In this document: in pieces, positions 1 through 8,977 of the stretch
Layout: each line of letters begins with the position of its first letter
Position numbering within the stretch: the first letter of the stretch is position 1
Assembly: GCF_010731895.1 (NCBI RefSeq)
Contig: NZ_AP022596.1
Location: 496,001 to 560,000, forward strand
Direction: 5' to 3'
From: Mycolicibacterium helvum
Lineage (GTDB): Bacteria > Actinomycetota > Actinomycetes > Mycobacteriales > Mycobacteriaceae
DNA: 64,000 nt
Position numbers and translations under genes: made by a program
Notes under the pieces: model-generated
Databases searched by the model: none
The model's input: the letters and a program-made list of their open reading frames with translations, nothing else
What the model was told of the DNA's origin: nothing

Positions 1-601
1 TGTCCGGCGGGGTGGGTGCAATGGACTTCTCGGATGCCGTCGATTCGCCGGTGAGGATGCTCTCGTTGCACTCCAAGCCGTTGACGGTGAGCAGCCGCAC
101 GTCGGCCGGAACCAATTCACCGAGCGCGAGTTCGATCACGTCGCCCGGTACCAATTCGTTGACGTCGAGCTTGACGAAGCTGCCGTCACGACGGACCACC
201 GCGTTGTGGCGGACGCTCGAATGCAGCGCGGCGCTGGCACGCTCAGCGCGGTATTCGTTGATGAAGCCCAGGCCGATGCTGACCGCCAGGATGATGCCGA
301 TGATGACGGCCTGGGTGCTGTCGCCCAGGAAATAGGACACGATGGCCGTCACCGCCAGTAGCGCGAGCACCGCGTTGTTGAGCTGCCTGCGCAGTACGGC
401 CCACGCGCTAACCCGATGGGTGCGAAGTGAATTGGGCCCAACCCGGGCCAACCGGGTGGCAGCTTCGCCGCTCGACAGTCCTTCGGTCGAGCTATCCAGC
501 CAGCCCAGCACATCGTCTGGCGGCGCGGCCGCGACGGCCGCTGCGGTCAGCGCCGGCGAGCCGGACGCCGAGGGGCGTTCAGCGGGGACGGTTGCCGTCA
601 C
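1..601 (-). CDS. Cation-transporting P-type ATPase, N-terminal part (cut by window edge)
   Basis: About 200 residues are present; the gene runs off the left edge. The translated minus strand starts with the P-type ATPase N-terminal (cation ATPase N) domain (DVLGWLDSS, GPNSLR). Two hydrophobic helices follow (about residues 68-105), then the start of the actuator domain ending in the dephosphorylation loop LTGES near residue 187. The helix/actuator junction FINEYRAERA and the NESILTGES context resemble Mg2+/Ca2+-type (MgtA/PacL) pumps rather than heavy-metal CPx pumps; ion specificity cannot be judged without the C-terminal helices. A GTG start at 601 overlaps the 3' end of the PEP synthase gene by 23 bp, so the two are translationally linked. 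In M. tuberculosis the P-type ATPase CtpF belongs to the DosR regulon, which fits this location. Confidence 0.8.
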   Translation of the reverse strand, partial: MTATVPAERPSASGSPALTAAAVAAAPPDDVLGWLDSSTEGLSSGEAATRLARVGPNSLRTHRVSAWAVLRRQLNNAVLALLAVTAIVSYFLGDSTQAVIIGIILAVSIGLGFINEYRAERASAALHSSVRHNAVVRRDGSFVKLDVNELVPGDVIELALGELVPADVRLLTVNGLECNESILTGESTASEKSIAPTPPD

Positions 602-2864
602 CGGCCAGCGCCGCTTCCAGGAGCAGGCGTCGCTCGGCTGCGGCGACCGTGCGCCGGGCCAGGCCGGCCGCGTCGGGGTTCACCGAGACCGACGTGATGC
701 CCATCCGCACAAGATTTTCGGCAAAAGCGGGCTTGCTGGAGGGCGCCTGTCCGCACAGAGACGATGTTATGCCCATCCGACGCGCAGTACTCACGATCTG
801 GCCGATGGCGTCGAGCACGGCCTCGTCGGACTCGTCGAACAGCTCGGCGCAGATATCGGAGTCGCGGTCGACGCCCAATATCAACTGGGTCAGGTCATTG
901 CTGCCGATCGACACCCCGTCGATTCCCATGCCCACGTACTCGGGCAGCCAGTGCACCACCGAGGGAACCTCCGCCATCACCCAGCGGTGCAAGCCGCGTT
1001 GGGCGCCCAGCGGGCTCGCGTCGACTAGTGACAGGCACTCCTCGAGCTCCCATTTCGTCCGCACGAACGGAATCATCAAGTGCAGGTTGGGGTTCTGCTC
1101 GCGGACTCGGGCCAGCGCGCGCAGTTCCAGCGCGAAGACGTCGGGCTCCTTGACGTAGCGGTAGCAGCCGCGGTAGCCGATCATCGGGTTGTGCTCGACG
1201 GGTTCGTAGGCCTGCCCGCCCTGCAGTCCACGGAACTCGTTGGTGCGGAAGTCGGTCGCCCGGTAGACCACCGGCCGCGGTGCGAACGCCGCCGCGATCC
1301 GCCCGACCGCGGCCGCCAGCGCGTCCACCAGGGTCTCCTGCTCACCCCGGGCGATCAGGTCGCGCGGATGCCGGTTGCGCAGTGCGTCGGTGAGGATGAA
1401 CTCCGCCCGCAGCAGCCCGACCCCGTCGACGTCGGCGGCGGCAACCCGTTCGGCACTATCCGGCATGGCGAGATTGACGTAAATCTTGGTGGCCGTCACT
1501 TCGGAGACCGGAGCGGCGGGAGCCTGCGCGACGGGAGTTGTCTGGGCGCCACCGGCTATGACGCGGCCGGTCAGCACCCGGCCATGGGTGCCGTCGACGG
1601 TGACGACCATGCCGTCCTTCAGATCGGTGGTCGCGGTGCGGGCCCCGACAATGCAGGGCACGCCGAGCTCGCGGGCCACGATGGCCGCGTGGCAGGTCAT
1701 TCCGCCGGTATCGGTCACCAGCGCCGAGGCGCGGCGCATGGTCGGCAGCCAGTCCGGGTTCGTCATCTGGGCCACCAGCACCTCACCGTCGAGCAGCTTG
1801 CCGCCCTCCGCGGGAGTGAGCAGCACCCGGACGGTGCCGGCCGCCTCCCCCGGGGCGGCCGGCAGTCCGCGGGCCACCACGTCGTGGCTCTCGGGAGTGG
1901 TCATGGTGGCGTGGTGCAACGTGGTGATCGGGCGGGCCTGCACCAGCCATGCCTTGCCCTCGGCGATCGCCCATTCCGTGTCCTGCGGACATCCGTTGTG
2001 CCGTTCGGTGGCCATCGCCAGCTCGACGATCTCGCGGACCTCGTCGTCGCTGAGCACCCGTGCCTGCGCCTGCTCCGCGCTGAGGTCAACCGAGAGGTCG
2101 TTGCCGTCGGGCCCCCGCACGATCTTGAAGGACTTGTTTCCCAGCCGGGTACTGACGATCTCCCTGGTGTCCTTGGCCACGATGTAGGTGTCGGGTTCGA
2201 CCGAGCCGGACACCACCACCTCGCCCTGGCCAAATGCCCCTTCGACGACCACGCGGTCTTCGGCGCCGGTGCTCGGGTCGGCCGTGAAGGCCACCCCTGA
2301 GCGCTCCGAGGCGATCATCACCTGCACGACGACGGCCATCGCCGGGTCGCCGGTGAACTTGCGGCTTGCTCGGTAGGTGACCACCCGCGGGCTGAAAAGT
2401 GAAGCCCAGCAGCGCTGTACCGCCTCGATCAACTCATCTTCACCGCTGATGTTGGTGAAGGTGGCATTCATTCCGGCGAACGAAGCGTCGGCGCCGTCCT
2501 CACCGGTCGCCGACGACCGAACCGCCACCACCGCACCTGACCCAAGCTTGCGGTACGCAGCCAGCACTCGGCCGCGGACCTCGTCGGCTACACCGGCCTT
2601 CCATACCAGCGCCTGCATCCGCTCGCATGTCTCGGCCAGCTCGGCCGGATCACCTGAGAGCGCGGCGCGGTGCGCGGCGTTGAGTTCGTCGGCGACTCCC
2701 CCCTCGCGCATCGACTCCAAATAGCAGTCCCGCAGCAGGACGAAACCGGGTGGCACCGGGAGGTTTGCGGCGACCATCTCGCCCATGTTGGCGCCTTTAC
2801 CGCCGGCCTCCTCGGCGTCGGTGATCCGCAAGTCGGAAATGTCTTCCACATAATGGCTCGGCAT
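579..2864 (-). CDS. ppsA: Phosphoenolpyruvate synthase (pyruvate, water dikinase)
   Basis: A 761-residue enzyme, close to the usual ~790 for PpsA, converting pyruvate, ATP and water to PEP, AMP and phosphate. It has an N-terminal PPDK-type ATP-grasp domain (about residues 15-320, with GGKGANMGEM and VRSSATGEDG), then the mobile phosphohistidine domain with GGMTCHAAIVARE (His about 392). The C-terminal PEP-binding barrel carries YEPVEHNPMIGYRG, GSNDLTQLILGVDR and SLCGQAPS (catalytic Cys 704). The ATG at 2864 is chosen because GAGGAGG lies just upstream and the family N-terminus begins here. It lies 29 bp downstream of the Rv2004c-like gene and overlaps the P-type ATPase, so a three-gene operon from the box at 4402 is likely. 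A role in gluconeogenic or redox adjustment under hypoxia is inference. Confidence 0.92.
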   Translation of the reverse strand: MPSHYVEDISDLRITDAEEAGGKGANMGEMVAANLPVPPGFVLLRDCYLESMREGGVADELNAAHRAALSGDPAELAETCERMQALVWKAGVADEVRGRVLAAYRKLGSGAVVAVRSSATGEDGADASFAGMNATFTNISGEDELIEAVQRCWASLFSPRVVTYRASRKFTGDPAMAVVVQVMIASERSGVAFTADPSTGAEDRVVVEGAFGQGEVVVSGSVEPDTYIVAKDTREIVSTRLGNKSFKIVRGPDGNDLSVDLSAEQAQARVLSDDEVREIVELAMATERHNGCPQDTEWAIAEGKAWLVQARPITTLHHATMTTPESHDVVARGLPAAPGEAAGTVRVLLTPAEGGKLLDGEVLVAQMTNPDWLPTMRRASALVTDTGGMTCHAAIVARELGVPCIVGARTATTDLKDGMVVTVDGTHGRVLTGRVIAGGAQTTPVAQAPAAPVSEVTATKIYVNLAMPDSAERVAAADVDGVGLLRAEFILTDALRNRHPRDLIARGEQETLVDALAAAVGRIAAAFAPRPVVYRATDFRTNEFRGLQGGQAYEPVEHNPMIGYRGCYRYVKEPDVFALELRALARVREQNPNLHLMIPFVRTKWELEECLSLVDASPLGAQRGLHRWVMAEVPSVVHWLPEYVGMGIDGVSIGSNDLTQLILGVDRDSDICAELFDESDEAVLDAIGQIVSTARRMGITSSLCGQAPSSKPAFAENLVRMGITSVSVNPDAAGLARRTVAAAERRLLLEAALAGDGNRPR

Positions 2865-2893
2865 CGGGCCCTCCTCGGGTGTCGCCGGACTTC

Positions 2894-4345
2894 TCAGATG
2901 GCCAGCGAGCACATTGCCCGGGCCTGCGCCACGGAGTCGGCCTGCGGCCCGGTGGTGTCGATGGGATGCGCGCCCGCCCACGCGTCCTCGACGCGGTCGG
3001 CTAACGCTGTGGTGATATCGGGCGTCACCTGCGAGGTGGTCTCGGTGCGGTTGCGCACGCGGGCGACGGTGGCATCAAGCGGCGCGGTGCAGGAGAATTC
3101 GACGACCACCGCACCGGCATCGGCGCCCAGCCGCCGGGCCAGCTCGCGATGGCGTGGATCGTGCCAGGTGCCGTCGAGGACAACGTTGCGCCCCTCGCAC
3201 AGCCCCAGATGAGCCCGGCGCAGCACACCGTCGTACACCGCGTCGATGTTCTCCCGGGCGTAGAGGCCTTCGTCGAGCACCCCAGGCGTGCCGGTGATCT
3301 CACCGAGTCTGACCATCTCGGCGCGCACGTCATCAGTGGAAATAACTTGTGCGCCAATATCGTCAGCGAGCGAGCGGGACAGTGTCGTCTTGCCGGTGCC
3401 GGGGCCGCCGCCCACCAGGATCATCCGGACCGCGCCGGCCCGCAAACGGTCGCGGGCGATATCGAGGTGCCGACGAGCGTCGCCGGCAGCGTGGGCGCTG
3501 CCCTGGGTGTACCGCACGCAATCGACCTTGGCGCGCACGACCGCACGATAGGCCACGTAGAAGTCGCGCAGCGAGGCCGGCGCGTCGTCGCCGGACACCC
3601 GGGTATAGCTGCGCAGGAACAGCGCGGCCAGATCGGGCCGGCCCAGGAATTCCAGATCCATCGCCAAGAATGCGGCGTCGTCGATGACGTCGACGTAGCG
3701 CAGCTGGTCGTCGAACTCCAGGCAGTCCAGCAGTGCCGGACCGTCCTGCAGGCAGAATATGTCGTCGGCCAGCAAGTCGGCGTGCCCGTCGACGATCTTG
3801 TGCTCGCCGATGCGCCGGGCGAACAGCACCGCGCGCCCGTCAATGAAAGTTCTTGCCAACCGGCTGATTTCGGATACCACCTCCGGGTCCAGGCCCGGGA
3901 CGACATCGTCGGCATAGCGCGCAAGCTCGGCGATGTTCTCCTGCCAGCGCGCGGTGATCGCGTCCACCCTGCCCTGGTCGTCCACCTCGCGGCCACGGGA
4001 GGCGCAGGCGTGAAAGCGCGCGAGCACCACCGCCACTGCCGTGAGGTGGTCCTCGACCGGTTCACCATCACGCACCATCGTGGCCAGCCGCAGCGCGTCC
4101 GGGTGACGACGCATGACGATGACCGGTTCGGGATCCCCGCCGGGCGGGGTGAAATGGCCCAGGCCGAGGTAGCTGTCGGGCGCCAGCCGGCTGTTGAGGA
4201 CCAGCTCGTGGGCGCACGCATGTTCGCGGCTCTGGAGAGTGGAGAAGTCGAGGAAGTCGGTGACGACGGGCTTCTTGATCTTGTACGCCCGGTCACCGAC
4301 CAGGAACACCATCCCGGTGTGGGTTTCGGCGATCTGCGATCCCAT
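2894..4345 (-). CDS. Rv2004c-like fusion of phosphotransferase-like and AAA/P-loop kinase domains
   Basis: A 483-residue protein matching the layout of M. tuberculosis Rv2004c (about 498 aa), a DosR-regulon member. The N-terminal two-thirds is aminoglycoside-phosphotransferase-like (RAYKIKKPV near the start, catalytic-loop-like GHADLLADDIF near residue 185, then LLDCLEFDD). The C-terminal third is a P-loop kinase domain with Walker A GGGPGTGKTT at about residue 309, resembling the AAA_33/gluconate-kinase group. Substrates are unknown. The ATG at 4345 was preferred over upstream in-frame extension because family homology begins at GSQIAETHTG. It is the first gene of the minus-strand operon with ppsA and the ATPase, and it diverges from acg; the DevR-like box at 4402-4419 sits between them. 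Confidence 0.88.
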   Translation of the reverse strand: MGSQIAETHTGMVFLVGDRAYKIKKPVVTDFLDFSTLQSREHACAHELVLNSRLAPDSYLGLGHFTPPGGDPEPVIVMRRHPDALRLATMVRDGEPVEDHLTAVAVVLARFHACASRGREVDDQGRVDAITARWQENIAELARYADDVVPGLDPEVVSEISRLARTFIDGRAVLFARRIGEHKIVDGHADLLADDIFCLQDGPALLDCLEFDDQLRYVDVIDDAAFLAMDLEFLGRPDLAALFLRSYTRVSGDDAPASLRDFYVAYRAVVRAKVDCVRYTQGSAHAAGDARRHLDIARDRLRAGAVRMILVGGGPGTGKTTLSRSLADDIGAQVISTDDVRAEMVRLGEITGTPGVLDEGLYARENIDAVYDGVLRRAHLGLCEGRNVVLDGTWHDPRHRELARRLGADAGAVVVEFSCTAPLDATVARVRNRTETTSQVTPDITTALADRVEDAWAGAHPIDTTGPQADSVAQARAMCSLAI

Positions 4346-4401
4346 ACCGTCGATCCTTGTCCGCAACCCGCGCGCACACAGCGGTACTACGACCACACCT
4401 G

Positions 4402-4419
4402 AAGTGACTTCTGGCCCCT
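4402..4419. promoter_or_regulatory. Candidate DevR (DosR) box in a divergent promoter
   Basis: AAGTGACTTCTGGCCCCT matches the DosR core GGGACTTNNGNCCC with a single mismatch. It lies 57 bp upstream of each of the two divergent starts (4345 and 4476), so one site could control both the Rv2004c/ppsA operon and acg. DosR control of the orthologous genes in M. tuberculosis supports this; binding itself is inferred. Confidence 0.6.
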
Positions 4420-4475
4420 GGCATCCCGGCTCGGCGATCCTATTGTTGATTGAGCACAGAAAGCGGTGGTTGCCC

Positions 4476-5459
4476 ATGGCCAGATCGGCGCTCGATCCCC
4501 AGCTGATTGCGAATGCGGTGGAGTTGGCGTGCCGGGCACCGTCGGTGCACAACAGCCAGCCGTGGCACTGGGTGGCCGAGGGATCCGCCCTGAAGCTCTT
4601 TCTCGAAGCCCACCGAGTGCCGCACGCGACCGACCTCACCGGTCGGGAGGCGATCATCAGCTGCGGCGCAGTCCTCGACCACCTCCGGGTCGCCGTCGAG
4701 GCGGCCGGCTGGCAGGCCAACGTGTCGCGGTTCCCCAACCCCAACGACCCCGACCACCTGGCAAGCATCGACTTCAGCCCACTGGCGTTCGTCACCGACG
4801 CCGTCCGTGCCCGCGCCGACGCGATCCTGACGAGGCACACCGACCGGCTGCCATTCGCGCCGCCACCCAACTGGGCCGCCTTCGAGCCGGCGCTGCGCAG
4901 CACGATCGACACCGAGCGGGCGGCGCTGCACGTGCTGCCCGACTCAGCGCGTCCCCAACTGGCCGAGGCCTCCCGGCTGACCGAGTCGCTACGCCGGTAC
5001 GACTCCTCCTATCATGCCGAATTACAGTGGTGGACAGCACCGTACGAGCTCTCCGAAGGCGTGCCGTACAGCAGTCTGGTTTCGGTTGCCGAGCGTGATC
5101 GCGTCGACGTCGCCCGCACCTTCCCCGCCGAAGAGCACCCCGACCGCCGGCCAGAGATCGACCACGACGAGTCGGTGATCGTGGTGTTGTCGACCTACAG
5201 CGACTCCCGCCGAGATGCACTGGGCTGCGGCGAGATTCTCTCCGACGTATTGCTGGAGGCAACCCTGGCCGGGCTGGCCAGCTGCACGCTGACCCACATG
5301 ACCGAACTGGCGGCCAGCCGCGACATCGTCCGGGCGTTGATCGACGCCGACGACTATCCGCAGCTGCTCATCCGCATCGGGCTGGTGCCGTCGGCCGCAC
5401 AGGTGCCGGTGCCCACTCCGCGCCGGCCTCTGGCGGACGTGCTGGAATTCCGCGGCTGA
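4476..5459 (+). CDS. acg: Acg-family FMN-binding nitroreductase-like protein (Rv2032 type)
   Basis: A 327-residue protein (Rv2032/Acg is 331). It shows the signature of the Acg subgroup of the nitroreductase fold: APSVHNSQPWHW near the N-terminus, GREAIISCGAVLDHLRVA, FPNPNDPDHLASI and the C-terminal TPRRPLADVLEF. Acg proteins are twin-domain nitroreductase homologues. In M. tuberculosis Acg is one of the most strongly DosR-induced genes; it binds FMN but lacks ordinary nitroreductase activity, and an FMN-storage or sequestering role has been proposed. The ATG at 4476 has only a weak ribosome-binding site, but family alignment starts here. It is divergent from the Rv2004c-like gene and is followed by the DUF1876 gene, reproducing the hspX-locus order of M. 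tuberculosis apart from hspX itself. Confidence 0.9.
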   Translation: MARSALDPQLIANAVELACRAPSVHNSQPWHWVAEGSALKLFLEAHRVPHATDLTGREAIISCGAVLDHLRVAVEAAGWQANVSRFPNPNDPDHLASIDFSPLAFVTDAVRARADAILTRHTDRLPFAPPPNWAAFEPALRSTIDTERAALHVLPDSARPQLAEASRLTESLRRYDSSYHAELQWWTAPYELSEGVPYSSLVSVAERDRVDVARTFPAEEHPDRRPEIDHDESVIVVLSTYSDSRRDALGCGEILSDVLLEATLAGLASCTLTHMTELAASRDIVRALIDADDYPQLLIRIGLVPSAAQVPVPTPRRPLADVLEFRG

Positions 5460-5480
5460 GCCTTCACCCGACGTGCGGCA

Positions 5481-5516
5481 GGGCCTTCTGCCCACCGTGA
5501 CAGGACTTCGGTCCCT
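5481..5516. promoter_or_regulatory. Tandem candidate DevR (DosR) boxes
   Basis: Two DosR-like elements lie about 20 bp apart: GGGCCTTCTGCCCA (5481-5494, the weaker) and AGGACTTCGGTCCCT (5502-5516, the stronger). They sit 50-85 bp upstream of the ATG at 5568, the position expected for activation of the DUF1876-PRT-pfkB-usp run. Tandem boxes are a known feature of strongly induced DosR promoters. Confidence 0.65.
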
Positions 5517-5567
5517 ACCGGCGATCTGGGCCGAGTGGTCGGATCGAGGGATAGCGAGGGGACTGAC

Positions 5568-5858
5568 ATGGAGCACGACGAAACCAAGCACTCGGTGGTG
5601 TTGATCGCTGTCGACGAGGACGCCGACCGCACCCGGGCCACCGCCCGCCTGTCCTGGCGGAGCACGACCCTGCAGGGTATCGGCGTCGCCCGGATGGACG
5701 CTGGTGATGCACACACGGTGGAGCTTCGCGATGAGGTAGCCGTCGCGCGGGCGTTGTCCAATCTCGCCAACCAACTCTTCGCCACTTCGATGTCGGAGAT
5801 CGAGGCTGTGGATGTGCGGCGGCCTCCTTTGACCGCACTCAACGGAGGTAGACGGTGA
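5568..5858 (+). CDS. DUF1876 family protein (Rv1738/Rv2632c type)
   Basis: A 96-residue protein with the DUF1876 pattern: [22 protein letters not shown], then [24 protein letters not shown] and a closing SEIEAVDV. M. tuberculosis Rv1738 belongs to this family, is strongly hypoxia-induced, and has a structure compared to ribosome hibernation factors, so a role in translational shutdown is plausible but inferred. The ATG at 5568 is preferred over an upstream in-frame GTG because GAGGGG stands 7 bp before it. The stop codon overlaps the next gene's GTG start (GTGA), so they are co-translated. It occupies the place that hspX holds in M. tuberculosis. Confidence 0.85.
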   Translation: MEHDETKHSVVLIAVDEDADRTRATARLSWRSTTLQGIGVARMDAGDAHTVELRDEVAVARALSNLANQLFATSMSEIEAVDVRRPPLTALNGGRR

Positions 5859-7894
5859 CCCGATCCATCGGCATTCGTCGACAGCAGCCACGACGGGTGT
5901 TCAAGGACCGGCGTGAGGCCGGCCAGGTGCTCGCGGGCCTGCTGCAGGCTTATCGGGGTCGCCCGGACGTGATCGTGCTGGGCCTGGCCCGCGGCGGTAT
6001 TCCGGTCGCCTACGAAGTGGCGAGCTCCTTGGGCGCACCGCTCGATGCGTTCATCGTCCGCAAACTCGGCGCACCCGGGCACGAGGAGTTCGCCGTCGGC
6101 GCCCTGGCCAGCGGGGGGCACATCGTGGTCAACGACGACGTGCTGCGCGGGTTGCGGGTAACCCCGCAGCAGCTGCGTGAAGTCGCCGAGCGTGAGGGTC
6201 GCGAGCTCGTCCGGCGCGAGGCCGAATACCGCGAGGGGCGCCCGCCGGTGCAGGTCACCGGCAAGACCGTGATTCTCGTCGATGACGGGCTGGCCACCGG
6301 GTCGAGCATGCTCGCGGCCGTGCAGGCGTTACGCGAATCCGAGCCCGCAGAGATCGTGATCGCCGTGCCTGCCGCACCCGAGTCCACCTGCCGCGAGTTC
6401 GCCGGCCTCGTGGACGACGTGGTGTGCGCCTCGATGCCCACGCCGTTTCTCGCAGTAGGCGAATCCTTCTGGGATTTCAGCCAGGTCACCGACGACGAGG
6501 TGCGCGAGCTGCTGTCGCGGCCAACCATCGGCAGGCCGGTGCCACTGGCAGGGCAAAGCGCCGCAGACCTCGTCGCGCATGCCGCGATCAACGCCCCCGC
6601 CGGAGTCCCGCCCCGCGAGGTTCTCGACGACCTGATCGGCGACGCCCGCGTGGTGTTGATCGGCGAGAGTTCGCATGGCACCCACGAGTTTTACGAAGCC
6701 CGCGCCGAGATCACCAAGTGGCTGATCGAAGAGAAGGGCTTTAATGCCGTTGCCGCAGAGGCAGATTGGCCAGACGCCTACCGGGTCAACCGCTATGTCC
6801 AGGGCCTGGGTAACGACGCCACCGCCGAAGAGGCACTGCGCGGTTTCGAACGGTTCCCCGCCTGGATGTGGCGCAACACCGTCGTGCGCGACTTCGTCGG
6901 ATGGCTACGTTGGCACAACAGCCGTTGCGCCGCAGACGGCCGCAGGCAGACCGGCTTCTATGGCTTGGACCTCTACAGCCTGCACCGGTCGATGCAGGAG
7001 GTCATCGCTTACCTCGACACCATCGACCCCAAGGCCGCGGCGAGGGCCAGGACCCGCTACGCCTGTTTCGATCACTCCACCGGTGACGACGGCCAGGCCT
7101 ACGGCTACGCGGCAGCCTTCGGCGCCGGCGAATCCTGCGAGCGTGAAGCCGTCGAGCAACTGGTGGAAATGCAGCGCGATGCGTCGGTCTATCTGGCCGA
7201 CGACGGCGAACTCGCAGAAGACGAATTGTTTTACGCCCAGCAGAACGCGGCGACCGTGCGCAACGCCGAAGCGTACTACCGCGGCATGTTCAGCGGCCGA
7301 GTCACCTCGTGGAACATGCGGGACAAGCACATGGCCGAGACGCTCGACGCTCTGGTTACGCACCTGGACAAGCACCCCGGCCCGCAACCGGCCCGAATCG
7401 TGGTGTGGGCGCACAACTCTCACGTCGGCGATGCCCGCGCCACCGAGGTCTCAGCGGATGGCCAGCTGACCATCGGGCAACTGGCCCGCGAGCAGTACGG
7501 TGAGCAGTCCCGACTGATCGGCTTCTCGACGTTCAGCGGCACCGTCACCGCGGCCAGCGATTGGGGCGGGATCGCCGAACGCAAGGTGGTGCGCCCGGCA
7601 TTGGTCGGCAGTATCGAAGAACTGCTGCATGAGACCGGCAAGCCGGCTTTCCTCGTGCCCATGCATGACGGCTCGCCGGCCGCAAAAGCACTGGAGGTGG
7701 TCCGGCTCGGCCGGGCGATCGGCGTGATCTATCGACCGGAGACTGAGCGCCAGAGTCACTATTTCCATGTGCGCCCGTCGGACCAGTTCGATGCCATGAT
7801 CCACATCGATGAGACTCGTGCCCTGGAACCGCTGGAGCCCACGAGCGGGTGGATCGCGGGGGAAACGCCCGAAACCTATCCGACCGGCCTGTAG
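5855..7894 (+). CDS. Phosphoribosyltransferase / erythromycin-esterase-like fusion (Rv2030c type)
   Basis: A 679-residue two-domain protein, nearly the same length as M. tuberculosis Rv2030c (681). Residues about 10-220 are a type I phosphoribosyltransferase: the loop [18 protein letters not shown] is the PRPP-binding motif, and [17 protein letters not shown] is typical of the group. Residues about 235-660 are an erythromycin esterase (EreA)-like domain: [33 protein letters not shown] and [15 protein letters not shown] carry the conserved His and Glu residues. The real substrate is unknown; macrolide hydrolysis should not be assumed. The GTG start has GGAGG 7 bp upstream and overlaps the DUF1876 stop. 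pfkB follows 3 bp after the stop. Confidence 0.9.
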   Translation: MTRSIGIRRQQPRRVFKDRREAGQVLAGLLQAYRGRPDVIVLGLARGGIPVAYEVASSLGAPLDAFIVRKLGAPGHEEFAVGALASGGHIVVNDDVLRGLRVTPQQLREVAEREGRELVRREAEYREGRPPVQVTGKTVILVDDGLATGSSMLAAVQALRESEPAEIVIAVPAAPESTCREFAGLVDDVVCASMPTPFLAVGESFWDFSQVTDDEVRELLSRPTIGRPVPLAGQSAADLVAHAAINAPAGVPPREVLDDLIGDARVVLIGESSHGTHEFYEARAEITKWLIEEKGFNAVAAEADWPDAYRVNRYVQGLGNDATAEEALRGFERFPAWMWRNTVVRDFVGWLRWHNSRCAADGRRQTGFYGLDLYSLHRSMQEVIAYLDTIDPKAAARARTRYACFDHSTGDDGQAYGYAAAFGAGESCEREAVEQLVEMQRDASVYLADDGELAEDELFYAQQNAATVRNAEAYYRGMFSGRVTSWNMRDKHMAETLDALVTHLDKHPGPQPARIVVWAHNSHVGDARATEVSADGQLTIGQLAREQYGEQSRLIGFSTFSGTVTAASDWGGIAERKVVRPALVGSIEELLHETGKPAFLVPMHDGSPAAKALEVVRLGRAIGVIYRPETERQSHYFHVRPSDQFDAMIHIDETRALEPLEPTSGWIAGETPETYPTGL

Positions 7895-7897
7895 GCG

Positions 7898-8872
7898 ATG
7901 AACGACTACGCCGTGACGGGGCACCGGATCGTCACGCTCACGATGAACCCTGCCCTGGATATCACCACGAGCACCGAGGTAGTGCACTCGACGGACAAGC
8001 TGCGGTGCACCGCAGCCCGATACGACCCGGGCGGCGGCGGCATCAACGTCGCGCACATGGCCGAGGTGCTGGGGGCCTCAGCTACGGCCATCTACCCCGC
8101 CGGCGGTTCGGCCGGCGACACGATCAACGAACTGCTGAACGCCGAAGGGGTGTCGGTGCGCCCCATTCACAGTGGCGGATCGACGCGGGAAAGCCTCACC
8201 GTCAACGAGCGTTCCACCGGCAGGCAGTTCCGATTCGTGTTGCCCGGCCCCGAGCTCACATTGGCCGAGCAGACCGAATGCCTGCTGCAACTGCGCCGCG
8301 CAGCCGCGTCGGCTGCGATCGTGGTGGCCAGCGGCAGCCTTCCGCCCGGGGTGCCACCGGACTTCTATCAGCAGGTCGCCAACGTATGCCAGGAGATCGG
8401 CGCTCTGTTCATCCTTGATACATCCGGTGGTGGACTCAAACACGTCACCTCGGGTGTGTTTCTTCTGAAGCCCAGCCTCAGGGAACTGCGCGAATGCGTG
8501 GGCCAAGAGTTGGCGACCGAATCCGAGCAAGTCTGCGCCGCTCGTGATCTGATCGGCCGGGGCTGCGCTCATCACCTCGTCGTGTCCCTCGGCGCCGAGG
8601 GTGCTCTGTTGGTCAGCCCGGACAGTGCGTACCGCCTCGCGGCGGTTGTGGTGCCGGCCGGCAGCGGTGTGGGTGCCGGCGACGCCATGGTGGCCGGTAT
8701 CGCGGTCGGCCTGACCCGCGGGTGGCCGCTGACCAAATCGGTCCGGCTGGGCATCGCCGCAGGTGCGGCCAAACTGCTGACCCCCGGGACGGCCCCATGC
8801 ACCCGCGAGGACACCCAGCGATTGTTCGAGCAGACCGAGGACCCGGTGAAGCTGGAGCTGGTGACCGGTTAG
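7898..8872 (+). CDS. pfkB: PfkB-family sugar kinase (Rv2029c type, probable 6-phosphofructokinase)
   Basis: A 324-residue ribokinase-fold kinase. It begins with TLTMNPALDITTSTEVV, typical of 1-phosphofructokinase/PfkB enzymes, followed by the glycine-rich substrate loop DPGGGGINVAHM. The C-terminal signature GVGAGDAMVAGIAVG contains the catalytic Asp. The orthologous position in M. tuberculosis holds Rv2029c (pfkB), a DosR-regulon gene. It likely phosphorylates fructose-6-phosphate or a related sugar phosphate in the cytosol; exact specificity is inferred. The ATG lies 3 bp after the preceding stop, so it belongs to the same transcript. Confidence 0.9.
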   Translation: MNDYAVTGHRIVTLTMNPALDITTSTEVVHSTDKLRCTAARYDPGGGGINVAHMAEVLGASATAIYPAGGSAGDTINELLNAEGVSVRPIHSGGSTRESLTVNERSTGRQFRFVLPGPELTLAEQTECLLQLRRAAASAAIVVASGSLPPGVPPDFYQQVANVCQEIGALFILDTSGGGLKHVTSGVFLLKPSLRELRECVGQELATESEQVCAARDLIGRGCAHHLVVSLGAEGALLVSPDSAYRLAAVVVPAGSGVGAGDAMVAGIAVGLTRGWPLTKSVRLGIAAGAAKLLTPGTAPCTREDTQRLFEQTEDPVKLELVTG

Positions 8873-8897
8873 ATATCTGCCGTTTTCCCCATGACTG

Positions 8898-8921
8898 GGG
8901 ACTTTCTGCTCTCAGAGTCCC
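8898..8921. promoter_or_regulatory. Inverted DosR-like half-sites upstream of usp
   Basis: GGGACT (8898-8903) and its exact inverse AGTCCC (8916-8921) face each other across a 12-bp spacer, in the 105-bp gap between pfkB and the universal stress gene. The half-sites match the DosR core, but the spacing is wider than the usual palindrome, so an internal DevR-dependent promoter is only a possibility. Confidence 0.35.
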
Positions 8922-8977
8922 ACCGCGGTGGCGATAACGTCGGCAGAATGGAGACCGCCACCCGGGGGGAGCCACAG

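Noticed and set aside
1080..2300. Long plus-strand open frame opposite ppsA
   Set aside because: It is one of many high-G+C shadow frames; it has no recognisable motifs, and the minus strand encodes a clear PEP synthase.
2865..2981. Upstream extension of ppsA (39 residues)
   Set aside because: It would overlap the 3' end of the Rv2004c-like gene, lacks family similarity, and a GAGGAGG site precedes the ATG at 2864.
4346..4912. Upstream extension of the Rv2004c-like frame into the acg gene
   Set aside because: It is antisense to acg and crosses the divergent promoter; the family N-terminus is at 4345.
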